This document shows positions 44,957 to 53,664 of a stretch of DNA of 64,000 nt, piece by piece. How positions within the stretch are numbered: position 1 is the first letter of the stretch; the number at the start of each line of letters is the position of its first letter. Source of the stretch: Frankia sp. QA3 (GTDB lineage: Bacteria; Actinomycetota; Actinomycetes; Frankiales; Frankiaceae); contig NZ_CM001489.1 in NCBI RefSeq assembly GCF_000262465.1, positions 3,483,899-3,547,898 on the forward strand, written 5' to 3'. Under the pieces are notes generated by a model. The model searched no databases. It worked only from the letters and a program-made list of their open reading frames with translations, and was not told the origin of the DNA. A program made the position numbers and the translations under genes.

Positions 44957-45349
44957 CTACCTCGAGAACTGGCGAGGCCGCGGCGGTGGGCCGCGGGCGG
45001 CCAAGGCGCCGGCGCAGGCGTCGGCACGGCCGGCGCGGCGCGCCGGTCGGCGCCAGCGGACGAGCAGGGGAAGGACGAGGGCCACCGCGCCCGACGCGAG
45101 GACGAACGCGGTGGGATGGCCCGGCGACCACGGCCCCGCCAGCAGCGTTCGAGCGTCCGGGCGCGGAGTCGTGGTCTCGTCGGAACCGACCGGGACGGCG
45201 AACGCCGTGGCCGTGGGCAGCGCCCCCTCGACCACGTGCAGGCCCGCCGCCCGCCCGCCGGCGCCGCCGGATGCGCCCACCAGGCCGATCAGCAACAGCA
45301 GGGACGCCACCCAGCCCGCGCGCAGGCGCCGACGCGGGAGGGTGGTCAC
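44957..45349 (-). CDS. Small membrane protein with signal-like N-terminus
   Basis: A 130-residue protein. The first 35 residues look like a signal or anchor (MTTLPRRRLRAGWVASLLLL, then IGLVGASGGA). A short polar region follows, and a second hydrophobic segment lies at about 84-98 with a basic stretch after it, so it may be an exported protein held at its C-terminus. I do not recognize the family. The GTG at 45349 is preceded by no strong ribosome binding site. Coding status rests on the hydrophobic pattern; confidence is moderate. Confidence 0.5.
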   Translation of the reverse strand: MTTLPRRRLRAGWVASLLLLIGLVGASGGAGGRAAGLHVVEGALPTATAFAVPVGSDETTTPRPDARTLLAGPWSPGHPTAFVLASGAVALVLPLLVRWRRPARRAGRADACAGALAARGPPPRPRQFSR

Positions 45350-45432
45350 GCGACCAGGCTAAACCAGCGACGATGCCCAGGCCGGCCCGATCGCGGCCGA
45401 CGGCGCCCGGTCGGGGCCGATCGTCGGGGCCG

Positions 45433-46029
45433 TCAGCGGGAGGGTGCTGCCGCGGGATCAACCACGGGCCGGGTCCCCTGGAAGCGGAAGCTGCTCGCCC
45501 CGGTCTCGATGCGCGTCCCGTCGAATCCGGCCGCGGCGAGCCGGGCCGCCAGCCCGTCGGGGTCGACCGTGATCGAGGTGTCCCCGAGATGGATGAGCCG
45601 GAAGCCGAAGCTCGTCAGGCTGTCACTGCCCGCGAAAGTCCCGCCCGGCCTGAGCACCCGGAACGCCTCCGCGAACAGTTGGTCCTGTTTCGCCGGCGAC
45701 GGAACGTGATGCAGCATGGTGAAGGCCACGACCGTGTCGAAGGAGCCGTCCTCCGCCGGAATCCGGGTGGCGTCGCCGTGCAGGATGCGCACCCGCGAGC
45801 CCAGCCGGCGCTCGAGCAGGCGCGCCGACTCCTCGTCTATCTCCAGCGCGGTGAGCGACGGCGTGAGATTCGCGAGCACTCGGGTGGTGGCGCCGAAACC
45901 GGGCCCGAGTTCCAGCACGTTATTGCCCAGGGAGACGTCGGCGAGCGCCCAGGGGAGAAATTTCTTCTCCACCGCGGTCGCCCACCGTTCAGACGCGCAC
46001 AACTTTCGGTGCAGCAGATTCATCGCCAT
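45433..46029 (-). CDS. Class I SAM-dependent methyltransferase
   Basis: A 198-residue methyltransferase of the Rossmann-like UbiE/Methyltransf_11 type. Motif I is VLELGPGFGATTRVL (about 38-52), the SAM ribose-binding Asp lies in TALEIDEESARLLERRL, motif II is GDATRIPAEDGSFDTVVAF (about 84-102), and LRPGG is near 126. Substrate unknown. It diverges from the AraC-type regulator at 46084 across only 54 bases, so that regulator probably controls it. Confidence 0.9.
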   Translation of the reverse strand: MAMNLLHRKLCASERWATAVEKKFLPWALADVSLGNNVLELGPGFGATTRVLANLTPSLTALEIDEESARLLERRLGSRVRILHGDATRIPAEDGSFDTVVAFTMLHHVPSPAKQDQLFAEAFRVLRPGGTFAGSDSLTSFGFRLIHLGDTSITVDPDGLAARLAAAGFDGTRIETGASSFRFQGTRPVVDPAAAPSR

Positions 46030-46083
46030 ATCCGGACCCTAGATCTGCCCGTTCGCGACGGCCATCCACTACCCTGCCAATGT

Positions 46084-46911
46084 ATGTCGCACAGCGGTCA
46101 GCATCTCGGGATCACCGACGGCCGGCTTTACGGCGGCGGCCCTGGTGCCGTCGCGATCGCCGACTTTCAGATGACCGCCAGGCACCGTTTCGGGCAGCAT
46201 CGCCATCTGGTCCATCAGCTGGCCTGGGCGCGTCGCGGGGTGCTGACGGTCCAGGTCGAGGCGCAGGCCTGGTTCCTGCCCCCGACGCTCGCCCTGTGGA
46301 TCCCCGCCGGGCTGGCCCACATGACGCGCAGCGCGGACCACGCCTGGATGCGCAGTCCGTATTTCCTGCCCTCGCGCTGCCCGATCCCGTGGTCGACGGC
46401 GACGGTGGTCGCCGTCGGGCCGCTGCTGCGCGAACTCCTCGACCATCTCGCCGTGCCCGATCTGCCACCGGCGCAGCGGATGCGGGCCGAGGCGGTCCTG
46501 TTCGATCTCCTGCGCCCGATGCCCGCCGCGGCCCTGCCGTTGCCGATGCCGACCGAACCCCGGGCCCGCCGGGTCGCCGACTGTCTGGTCGCCGATCCCA
46601 CCGACGACCGGACCGTGGCCCGCTTCGCCGCCGACGCCGGGGTGAGCGCCCGGACGCTGCGGCGGACCTTCACGGCGCAGACCGGCATGACGTTCGAGCG
46701 GTGGCGGCGCCACGCCCGCCTACGCGCGGCGATGCCCGCGCTCGCCGCCGGCCTCCCGGTCAGCACGGCCGCCCGCCGCGCCGGTTACGCGACCCCGAGC
46801 GCCTTCGTCGCCGCCTTCCGCCGCACGATCGGCGTGCCGCCGGGCGTTTACTTCGCCCACCGACCATCCCAGCACCGCCCGCCCGGCGAACACGACGACC
46901 GGTGGACCTGA
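46084..46911 (+). CDS. AraC-family transcriptional regulator with cupin-like N-terminus
   Basis: A 275-residue regulator. The N-terminal 130 residues resemble a cupin sensing domain (HRHLVHQLAWARRGVLTV, LALWIPAGLAHM). The C-terminal AraC HTH pair (about 175-262) shows RFAADAGVSARTLRRTFTAQ and PVSTAARRAGYATPSAFVAAFRRTIGVPPGVY. The ATG at 46084 lies 54 bases from the divergent methyltransferase gene, its likely target. No strong ribosome binding site precedes it. Confidence 0.9.
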   Translation: MSHSGQHLGITDGRLYGGGPGAVAIADFQMTARHRFGQHRHLVHQLAWARRGVLTVQVEAQAWFLPPTLALWIPAGLAHMTRSADHAWMRSPYFLPSRCPIPWSTATVVAVGPLLRELLDHLAVPDLPPAQRMRAEAVLFDLLRPMPAAALPLPMPTEPRARRVADCLVADPTDDRTVARFAADAGVSARTLRRTFTAQTGMTFERWRRHARLRAAMPALAAGLPVSTAARRAGYATPSAFVAAFRRTIGVPPGVYFAHRPSQHRPPGEHDDRWT

Positions 46912-47143
46912 CGTCGCGCCACATTGTCCGGTCCGCTGGGGTGGCCGGGCTCCCGATGACCGTCGACCCGGCAGCGTCTAAAGTCTCGGGTGTGTACCTG
47001 ATTCAGATCTACGGCTGACACGGACGGGGCGTGTCCCCGTCCCGCATCCCTGTGTGCGTGCTCCACGGCAGGCCGCGCCGTCGTGGACATCGACGCCGGT
47101 TTGTCGTGTCCTTTCCCCGTAGACCTGAAACGAGTGATCTCCG

Positions 47144-47959
47144 GTGTCCCATCTCCGTTCTCATGTCGCGATGGTCGGTATCCCCGCCGTCAGTCACGTC
47201 CTGCCCAGCCTCGAGGTCATCCGCGAACTGGTGGGTCGCGGCCACCGCGTGACCTCTGCGAATGACCCGGCCGTGGCCAGCCTGATCACGGCGACCGGCG
47301 CCGAGTTCGTCCCCTACGACTCCAGGTTGCCGGTCGCCGACAACGACTGGCCGGACGACCCCATCGCCGCGATGGACGTCTTCCTCGACGACGCCATCCG
47401 GACACTGCCGCAGCTGCAGGCCGTCTACGGCCACGACCGCCCGCTCCTGCAGCTGTCCCCGACATTCGTGGCCTGGAGGAGCTACGAGCAGGATGTCGCG
47501 GCGCACCTGTGGCAGCTGCCGGGCGCCGACGTCTACCGGGCCAGGTTCGCGGCCTGGCCCGCCACCTGCGGAACATCCACCACGGACGTGGATGCCTTCT
47601 CCGGCCGTCCCCCGCGTGCCCTGGCGCTCGTCCCCAGGGCCATGCAGCCGCACGCCGACCAGGTCGACTCCCGCCGGCCGGCATTCTACCGCCAGTGCCC
47701 GGCGGCGTACGGCGGCCTGGCCGGCTGGCACGTCGTCCTCCAGATCGGTAGGCACACCGACGCGACGGAGCTCGGCGACATCCCACCCAACATCGAGGTG
47801 CACCCCTGGGTGCCTCAGCTCGCGATCCTGGAACAGGCTGACGCATTCATCACGCATGCCGGAATGGGCGGCAGCAGCGAGGGGCTGTTCACCACCGAAG
47901 CACGAGCCGAAGGCGGCACCACGCGGGCCGCCGACCTCATCGAGAACATGCTGAGCTGA
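47144..47959 (+). pseudogene. Macrolide glycosyltransferase-like gene with three in-frame internal deletions
   Basis: The frame is open for 271 codons from a GTG at 47144 and aligns along its length with OleD-type MGT glycosyltransferases (about 400-430 residues): PSLEVIRELVGRGHRVT, LQLSPTFVAWRSYEQDVA, RRPAFYRQCPAAYGGLAGWH, EVHPWVPQLAILEQADAFIT, then HAGMGGSSEG. Compared with OleD as I remember it, segments are missing at about codon 100 (base ~47444, the DLVLHDI region), at about codon 175 (~47669, the region with the VLVSLGSAFT strand) and at about codon 252 (~47900, the donor-binding region PQAVDQFGNA). The nucleotide-sugar pocket is therefore gone, and activity is very unlikely, yet no stop or frameshift occurs. 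The 232 bases before it show no supported gene. Confidence 0.75.
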
Positions 47960-48070
47960 AACCTCAGCCCCTACCGGGGAAACCGTGGGGTAGACGCCAC
48001 CATCACCGCCCCGACCTCCACCCCGCGGTCGACACGCACCCACCCGTGCCGACCATCCCCTGACGGTCCG

Positions 48071-48970
48071 TCAGCGGTTGTGCTCGTCCGGGTCGGGGGC
48101 GGGGCTCCTCAGCACCTCGATGACGCTCGCGTAGCTGTCGGAGCCGTGGCCCGCGGCCCTGGCCTGCTCCATGACGGATTTCAGGAGTTCGGGCAGGGCG
48201 TTGTCGACGCCCCGGGAGGCCGCGGCGTGCAGGAGATGGTCTATGGACGCGATCTGGACGTCGACCGTGGCGTCGTCACCCGGGTAGCGGCCGGCGTCCA
48301 CCTGGGGTGCGTACGTGGTGAGGAAACCGGCCACGGCGGTCAGCCAGCGGACCGCGAAGGGGGTGAAAGTCGTGGCGGACGTCTTCTCCGCCCCGACCAG
48401 GGCGGTGCCGTGCAGCCAGCCGGTCAGCGTGGACCACATCAGGCCGAGCAGCGCGACGTCGTAGAGGGAAGCCAGGCCGGGGTCGTCTCCCAGGTGCAGG
48501 GGGTCACCCAGGAACGCCAGGGTCTGACGATGGGCGTCGAAGACGTCGTCCGGACCGCCGTAGAGGAACATCATCTCGGGGCTGCCGACACCCGGCGGCG
48601 TGGTCATGATCGCGCCGTCCAGGTAGTCGGCTCCGTGGGACCGGGCCCATGCCATCGCCTCGCGGGCCTGTTCCGGCGAGCCGGAGGTGAGGTTGACCAG
48701 AACCTTGCCGGCGAGGGCATCTACGGAGGGAGCGAGAACGGAGTACAGCACGTCGTAGTCGAGCACACAGACGATGACGAATGGACTCGCCTCGACCGCC
48801 TCCCGCGGCGTCCCGGTCAGGCGTGCACCCCGGTCGACCAGCGACTGGGCCTTGTGCGCCGAGCGGTTCCACACGGTCGTCGGGCAGCCGGCATCCAGCA
48901 GCACGGCGGCGAGCGCCGAGCCCATCAGGCCCAGTCCGATGACGGTGACGGCAGGTGGGTGGGAATTCAT
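48071..48970 (-). CDS. Imine reductase-like NAD(P)-dependent oxidoreductase
   Basis: A 299-residue protein of the 6-phosphogluconate/hydroxyisobutyrate dehydrogenase fold. The N-terminal motif is VTVIGLGLMGSALAAVLLDAG (about 9-29; GxGxxG), followed by TTVWNRSAHKA for NADPH preference. The C-terminal helical domain with a long LMWSTLTGWLHGTALVGAEK helix resembles imine reductases, which lack the dehydrogenases' catalytic Lys. The physiological substrate is unknown. The ATG at 48970 follows AAGGAGCTGTGGC. It diverges from the GlxA-type regulator at 49093, its probable controller. Confidence 0.88.
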   Translation of the reverse strand: MNSHPPAVTVIGLGLMGSALAAVLLDAGCPTTVWNRSAHKAQSLVDRGARLTGTPREAVEASPFVIVCVLDYDVLYSVLAPSVDALAGKVLVNLTSGSPEQAREAMAWARSHGADYLDGAIMTTPPGVGSPEMMFLYGGPDDVFDAHRQTLAFLGDPLHLGDDPGLASLYDVALLGLMWSTLTGWLHGTALVGAEKTSATTFTPFAVRWLTAVAGFLTTYAPQVDAGRYPGDDATVDVQIASIDHLLHAAASRGVDNALPELLKSVMEQARAAGHGSDSYASVIEVLRSPAPDPDEHNR

Positions 48971-49092
48971 GCCACAGCTCCTTGTGCGTTCGGGGCAGTT
49001 GTCTGTCCGCGGAGCAGGCTCGCAGCGGACGGCGCCCCGGAACAGTGACAGGCATGACGCCTACCGCCACATTCCTGCCATAGCCTCGACAC

Positions 49093-50115
49093 ATGGGTGC
49101 TGGTTCGGTCGCTCTGGTCGTACCCCAGGAGATCGGGGTTCTCTCTTGGGACCTGTACGAGTTGAGCATCCCCTGGACCGTTTTCGGGAAGCCGCAAACC
49201 GATCTGGTCAACCCCTGGTACGACCTGTGGCTGTGCGGGACTGGCGGGCGACAGGCTGACGACCAGGGCACTTCCCTGGCAGGAATCGGGCTGTCGCTTC
49301 AGACCCGTTACGGATTGGACGACCTCGCCCGCGCGGACACAGTCGTCGTCGCCTCGGTACCCGATGCCTGTTTGGACGAGGACATGCCGCTGCCCCCCAC
49401 GCTGATCACGGCCCTACGCCGCGCCCACAAGGCGGGTGCCCGGATGGTCTCGCTGTGTACCGGTGCGTTCGCGCTCGCTGAGGCCGGATTGCTCGACGGA
49501 CGCCGCGCCACCGCCCATTGGATGCACACCACCGACCTGGCCAGGCGTTACCCGAAGGTGCAGGTCGACGACTCTGTGCTGTATGTGGACGACGGCGATG
49601 TCCTCACCAGCGCGGGGATGACCGCCGGTCTCGACCTCTGTCTCCATATCGTGCGCCGCGACCTGGGCGCGCACGTCGCCAATCAGCTCGCCCGCCGAAT
49701 GGTGGTACCCGCCCATCGGTCTGGCGGTCAGGCGCAGTTCATCGACCTGTCTGTCCCCGCCGCCGACGACAGCGGTCTGGGGCCCGTGCTGGACTGGGTC
49801 CGCGCCCACCTGGACGAACCTCTGACCGTCGCCGACCTGGCGCGACAAGGCGCCATGAGCCCGCGGACGCTCTACCGCCGGCTGCGGGCAGCTACTGGGA
49901 CAACGCCGCTGCAGTGGCTCCTGCGGCAACGGCTTGACCATGCCCGGACCCTGCTGGAATCGACGGACCTGTCCGTCGAGAAGATCGGGGAGCTGAGCGG
50001 GCTGGGGACGGCAACCAATCTCCGGCATCACTTCGTCAAACACGTCGGGATATCGCCTAGCGCCTACCGCCAGGCCTTCCCCCGGGCAGTGCCCGAGTCG
50101 TCGCTCGCCACTTGA
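49093..50115 (+). CDS. GlxA-family (DJ-1/PfpI plus AraC HTH) transcriptional regulator
   Basis: A 340-residue regulator. Residues about 1-200 form a DJ-1/PfpI-like domain; the nucleophile elbow reads GARMVSLCTGAFALAEAGLL (Cys at about 119), as in GlxA proteins. Residues about 235-330 form the AraC HTH pair: TVADLARQGAMSPRTLYRRL and LSVEKIGELSGLGTATNLRHHF followed by GISPSAYRQAF. The ATG at 49093 is 123 bases from the divergent imine reductase-like gene, whose expression it probably governs. Confidence 0.92.
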   Translation: MGAGSVALVVPQEIGVLSWDLYELSIPWTVFGKPQTDLVNPWYDLWLCGTGGRQADDQGTSLAGIGLSLQTRYGLDDLARADTVVVASVPDACLDEDMPLPPTLITALRRAHKAGARMVSLCTGAFALAEAGLLDGRRATAHWMHTTDLARRYPKVQVDDSVLYVDDGDVLTSAGMTAGLDLCLHIVRRDLGAHVANQLARRMVVPAHRSGGQAQFIDLSVPAADDSGLGPVLDWVRAHLDEPLTVADLARQGAMSPRTLYRRLRAATGTTPLQWLLRQRLDHARTLLESTDLSVEKIGELSGLGTATNLRHHFVKHVGISPSAYRQAFPRAVPESSLAT

Positions 50116-50457
50116 CCGACGAGTGGCGCTACCGACGGCGGCGATACCGACGAGCGGCGATAGCTTTCGGCGGGACGGGCACCCGGTTCCGCTTGAGAGA
50201 CGGTCGAGGGTCGGCGCCGGCCTGGGTCTGGATCACTGGGCGGAAGGCCCTCATGGGGCCGATCGACATCTGGTCTTTTCGCGGGCGGCGACCCGAATCC
50301 GGGAGTCAGAAGGGAGCGTAAGGGTCTTCTGCTGCGACCGGACCCGGGTGCCTGCGGAAGAATCTAGGGCTCGGCGAAAGCGATCAAGAGGGATGATCCG
50401 TGGTACTTTGCGCGGGGCCCGATCACGGCTACCACGTAACGTGATAGTCACGCTTTC
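50116..50457. other. 342-base gap between convergent genes
   Basis: No supported gene. It contains an imperfect direct repeat of TACCGACGGCGGCGATACCG-type sequence near 50130-50160 and an 11-base palindrome CACGTAACGTG at about 50433-50443. The composition is closer to average than the flanks. Confidence 0.5.
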
Positions 50458-51701
50458 CTACGCCGATATGTCCAAGAAGTCGGCTAGGCCGCGAAGTTCC
50501 TGACCCAACGATCGCTTGCGGCTCTGCACGATGGTGAGCAGGACGTCCTTCGCCTTACGCTGAGGCCGCAGCCATTCGGGGGAGTTTTTCCGCAGATGGA
50601 CAAGAATGCTGGTGGCGTCGTGGTAGTCCCGTAGCGTGGTGTGGGCGGACGTGACGTCGAGTAGATGGCGGCTCAGGTTGTCGGACCGGTATCGGCCTGT
50701 CCGTGGCTGTGAGATCTTCTCCGCGAGTCTCAGCACCCCCCGCGCGTCACCTGTGATCATGACTGCTTCGGCGCGTTTCATCGTCACGACGGTCGGGCCG
50801 AAGGTCGTCAGCTACTGGTGGTAGCGACCGGGCGAGCGGATGACGGACACGCGCGATGCGGCAACCTCGGCGAGCGACAGGAATTCGTCGGAGGAGTCGC
50901 GCCGATTGTTGCGTATCGCGGCGGCCGACCCGCGAAGCAGGAGCCACCCCCACGCGAGAGTTCCGCATCGCTGGCCGTGGACATCCGCGGTTCGATCGTC
51001 GAGGCGGTGTCTCGGGCGAGCGACTCCGCGTCGGTGAACCGACCCTGCCGGATGAACAGCCATGCCTGCGAGATGGCGCCGGATGCGGCGGTGAGCGGAT
51101 CTCCCGCGCCCGTTGCGTCCTGTATTGCCTCACGAATGGCCGTGTAGGCAAGATCGTACTGTCGCACCTGTGTCAGGAACCATCCGGCAAGCTGGTAGAT
51201 CTCGGCGCGCAGTCGCAGCAGTGTGGAACGTTCCTCGGAAGCGGCATGGTCGATCAGCCAATGGCTTTCGCGGACCATACGCGGAAGCATCGCGGCGACG
51301 GCTTCGAAGTCGTCGGCGTGGTAGAGGCGGACGGCTTCCGACAGCGCCGCGCGCAGGTCCGCCTCCCACACCTCACCGGACGGCTGTCCCGCGAAGGACG
51401 CGGCTCCCCCGATGCCGACAACAGGAGTGAGCACCTGACGCAAAGGAAGAAGATTCAGCTTATTATCTTCCTCTCGGTCGGGGGTAGGCGTAGGGGAAGC
51501 CGACCCGAAGAGAGTCGATGTCTCGACGTCGAGGGCACGCGCAAGGATATGAAGCGTTTCGATCCGGGCACTTCCACCCTGTTCGATCTTACGAATCGTG
51601 GAAACACTGAGTCCGGCCGCGTCCGCAAGTGCTTCCTGGGTCAGTCCACGTCGGTGGCGCAGGTTCTGGAGAGAGGTTCCCGGTGCCGACTCGTCGACCA
51701 T
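50458..51701 (-). pseudogene. Broken XRE-type HTH regulator with TPR-like C-terminus
   Basis: The intact front, from the ATG at 51701 with AGAGGG upstream, has an XRE HTH domain (RHRRGLTQEALADAAGLSVS, TIRKIEQGG) and a helical TPR-like region as in Streptomyces/Frankia transcriptional regulators. At about 50956 a one-base loss shifts the frame after DAELS. The continuation AWGWLLLRGSAAAIRNNRR is found in another frame. That frame then meets a TAG at 50812-50814 (Tyr-His-Gln-stop), after which similarity goes on as LTTFGPTVVTMKRAEAV to the natural end at 50458. One frameshift and one amber codon therefore inactivate it, unless they are sequencing errors. Confidence 0.8.
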
Positions 51702-51901
51702 CGCGCCCTCTTCTCGCCCCACGCGCGAAAGTCACCCTCAGGATACGGCGACGCCACGCTCAGACCGGCCCCCCGCGCCCATCCCACCAACGCGAGGAAG
51801 GTGCCCCCTCGCTGGGATGGGTGGCTGTGGCGGACGATCACCGCGTCAAGGTGGGAACGCGCACGGGGCCGCAGTCCCGCGCCTGATCCGGGTTGGGTGC
51901 C

Positions 51902-51984
51902 CCCCAGCCCCAAACCCACCCCCCACCCCCACCCCCCCAACCACGGGCAAGTTCGTGGGGGGGTTCGGGGGGCTCGGCCCCCCC
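51902..51984. other. C/G homopolymer-rich tract with hairpin and G-quadruplex potential
   Basis: Runs of C (4, 3, 6, 5 and 7 bases at 51908-51938, separated by one to three bases) give the minus strand a G4-type pattern. Then come CCACG ... CGTGG and a G7 run at 51957-51963, which can pair back with the C7 run. A second hairpin GGGGGG-CTCGG-CCCCCC follows at 51967-51983. This lies in the 347-base gap between the broken regulator and tRNA-Ala, past the end of the tRNA transcript. Confidence 0.7.
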
Positions 51985-52006
51985 GGCAAAATAAAGAGAC
52001 GCCCTG

Positions 52007-52028
52007 TTTCTCCCCCAAAAGGGAGAAA
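52007..52028 (-). terminator. Hairpin downstream of tRNA-Ala
   Basis: TTTCTCCC (52007-52014) and GGGAGAAA (52021-52028) form an 8-bp perfect stem with a six-base loop, 20 bases past the 3' end of the tRNA on the minus strand, followed by an A/T-rich stretch. It is the likely tRNA terminator. Confidence 0.7.
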
Positions 52029-52048
52029 ACAAGACGCCCAAAGTCTCG

Positions 52049-52122
52049 TGGAGCTGAGGGGATTCGAACCCCTGACCCTCACACTGCCAGTGTGATGCGC
52101 TACCAGACTGCGCCACAGCCCC
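52049..52122 (-). tRNA. tRNA-Ala (anticodon GGC)
   Basis: The 74-base minus-strand sequence folds into a cloverleaf. The acceptor stem is GGGGCTG/CAGCTCC with discriminator A. The D arm is GCGC...GCGC. The anticodon stem is TCACA/TGTGA with loop CTGGCAG, so the anticodon is GGC, reading GCC/GCT codons. The T arm is AGGGG/CCCCT with loop TTCGAAT. The CCA end is not encoded. It lies downstream of the nadD-rsfS-phosphatase gene block on the same strand. Confidence 0.95.
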
Positions 52123-52201
52123 AACTGCTGTTCATTTATATCAGACCGAGCGAACCTCGGTGTGTTGCCCCCCTGGCACCGATACCGCCGCGCCTGGTGG
52201 G

Positions 52202-52903
52202 CTACTTCGGCAAGTGTACAGGCTCCGTGTCGGACTCCGTCGAGGCCCCCTGGCTCGGCAGGAGGGACTCGGACAGACCCGATCCGGCGATGCCGACCTT
52301 ACCAGTCAGCAGCGGACCCGCGTTGTGCTCGGCGAGCCGGTACCCGCCCTCGACGAGACGGATGATCGACCACCGGCAGTTCGCCAGCGGGCCGAAGTGC
52401 CACCACAGCTCCGGCGGCAGGCCGAGGACGTGGCCGATCAGCGAGCGGGCGGTGCCGCCGTGCAGCACGAACACGACGAGCCCGTCCGGCTCGGACGCCA
52501 GCCCCTCGGCGCGGACCTCGTCGAAGACCTCTCCGGCGCGCCGGGCGACCTCACGGTAGGTCTCCCCGCCGCCGCGGCGCACGTCCTCGCCGCGGCGCCA
52601 GGCGCGGTCCTCCTCCGGGAACTTGACGGCCGCCTCGGCGCCGGTCAGTCCGGACCACAGCCCGAGATCGATCTCGCGCAACCGGGCGTCGGAGCGGAAT
52701 GGCAGGTCGAGCCCGGCCGCGGTGTCCCGGCAACGTTGCAGATCGGACGAGACGACCAGGTCCGGACGCATCGCCCGGATGATCGGGGCTACCGCGGCAA
52801 CCTGGGCCCGGCCGGTGGCGTCGAGGGGCGGGTCCGCGTGCCCCTGGAAACGACCGACGTCGTTCCAGGTGGTCCGGCCGTGCCGCCAGAGCAGCAGCCT
52901 CAC
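52202..52903 (-). CDS. Histidine phosphatase family protein
   Basis: A 233-residue phosphoglycerate mutase-like phosphatase. The phosphohistidine motif is LLLWRHGRTTWN (RHG, about residues 6-10). Other catalytic residues lie in SSDLQRCRDTA, EIDLGLWSG and the later VFVLHGGTARSLIGH (His at about 150). The substrate is unknown. The GTG at 52903 overlaps the TGA of rsfS (GTGA, four bases), so the two are translationally coupled. The last 30 residues are disordered. Confidence 0.9.
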   Translation of the reverse strand: MRLLLWRHGRTTWNDVGRFQGHADPPLDATGRAQVAAVAPIIRAMRPDLVVSSDLQRCRDTAAGLDLPFRSDARLREIDLGLWSGLTGAEAAVKFPEEDRAWRRGEDVRRGGGETYREVARRAGEVFDEVRAEGLASEPDGLVVFVLHGGTARSLIGHVLGLPPELWWHFGPLANCRWSIIRLVEGGYRLAEHNAGPLLTGKVGIAGSGLSESLLPSQGASTESDTEPVHLPK

Positions 52904-53349
52904 AGGGTGTTCGCCGAACCGCCACCGAGCGGGCCGGCCGATGAGGGCACCCCGGGCACCGAGATTGCGGCACCGGCCGCGGCCCCGACCGCCGCGTCGG
53001 TGAACGGGATCACCGGGCAGTCCTTCCACAGCCGTTCCAGGGCGTAGAAGACGCGTTCCTCGTCCCGCTGGACGTGCACGACCACGTCGACGAAGTCGAG
53101 CAGGACCCAGTGGCCCTCCCGCTCTCCCTCACGCCGGACGGGCTTGACCCCGAGCTGGCGCAGCTTCTCCTCGATCTCGTCGACGATGCCCTTGACCTGC
53201 CTCTCGTTGCCCGCGGAGGCGAGCACGAAGCAGTCGGTGATGGCCAGTCGCTCGCTCACGTCGAGGATGTGCAGGTCGTGGCCGAGTTTGTCGGCCGCCG
53301 CCTGCGCGGCGGCGAGGGCGAGTTCGACGGCTCGCGGGGAAGCGGTCAC
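52900..53349 (-). CDS. rsfS: Ribosome silencing factor RsfS
   Basis: Binds uL14 of the 50S subunit and blocks subunit joining in slow growth. The 149-residue protein shows the DUF143/RsfS core: DLHILDVSERLAITDCFVLAS, ASAGNERQVKGIVDEIEEKL, REGEREGHWVLLDFVDVVVH and FYALERLWKDC. The C-terminal 30 residues are an Ala/Gly-rich tail. The GTG at 53349 follows GGAGA. In actinobacteria rsfS normally follows nadD, as it does here, and the phosphatase gene is coupled after it. Confidence 0.93.
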   Translation of the reverse strand: MTASPRAVELALAAAQAAADKLGHDLHILDVSERLAITDCFVLASAGNERQVKGIVDEIEEKLRQLGVKPVRREGEREGHWVLLDFVDVVVHVQRDEERVFYALERLWKDCPVIPFTDAAVGAAAGAAISVPGVPSSAGPLGGGSANTL

Positions 53350-53598
53350 GCTCAGGGTCTCCAGGGTGGCGACGTCCGCGGGCCGGCCGCCACCGGCCGC
53401 CCCGCGCACCGCCCGTGGTCGGGCGGCTAAGTCCAGCGTGACACATCCCCGCCCGGGCAGGGCACCCATCAGGCCGGCGACGGCCCGAAAGCCGTGATAT
53501 CGCCGCACCGGCCCCGGTTCGGGACGGTAGGGGCACCGGCCCAGCGAACGACATGCGACGGGCGGGCCGCCCGATCGGGCCAGGTGGTCGGTGCCGGC

Positions 53599-53664
53599 CA
53601 GGGTCGGTGGCAGGTACCGGTCAGGGTCGGTGGCAGGTACCGGTCAGGGTCGGTGGCTGGTAGA
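53599..53664. repeat. 23-bp tandem repeat overlapping the nadD stop, 2.9 copies
   Basis: CAGGGTCGGTGGCAGGTACC plus GGT repeats with starts at 53599, 53622 and 53645 (partial). The nadD stop at 53621-53623 lies within it. Because 23 is not a multiple of three, a change in copy number would alter the nadD tail. Confidence 0.9.

Noticed and set aside
44641-46083. Upstream part of the long frame leading into the AraC regulator
   Set aside because: It is antisense to the methyltransferase and lacks similarity; the regulator starts at the ATG at 46084.
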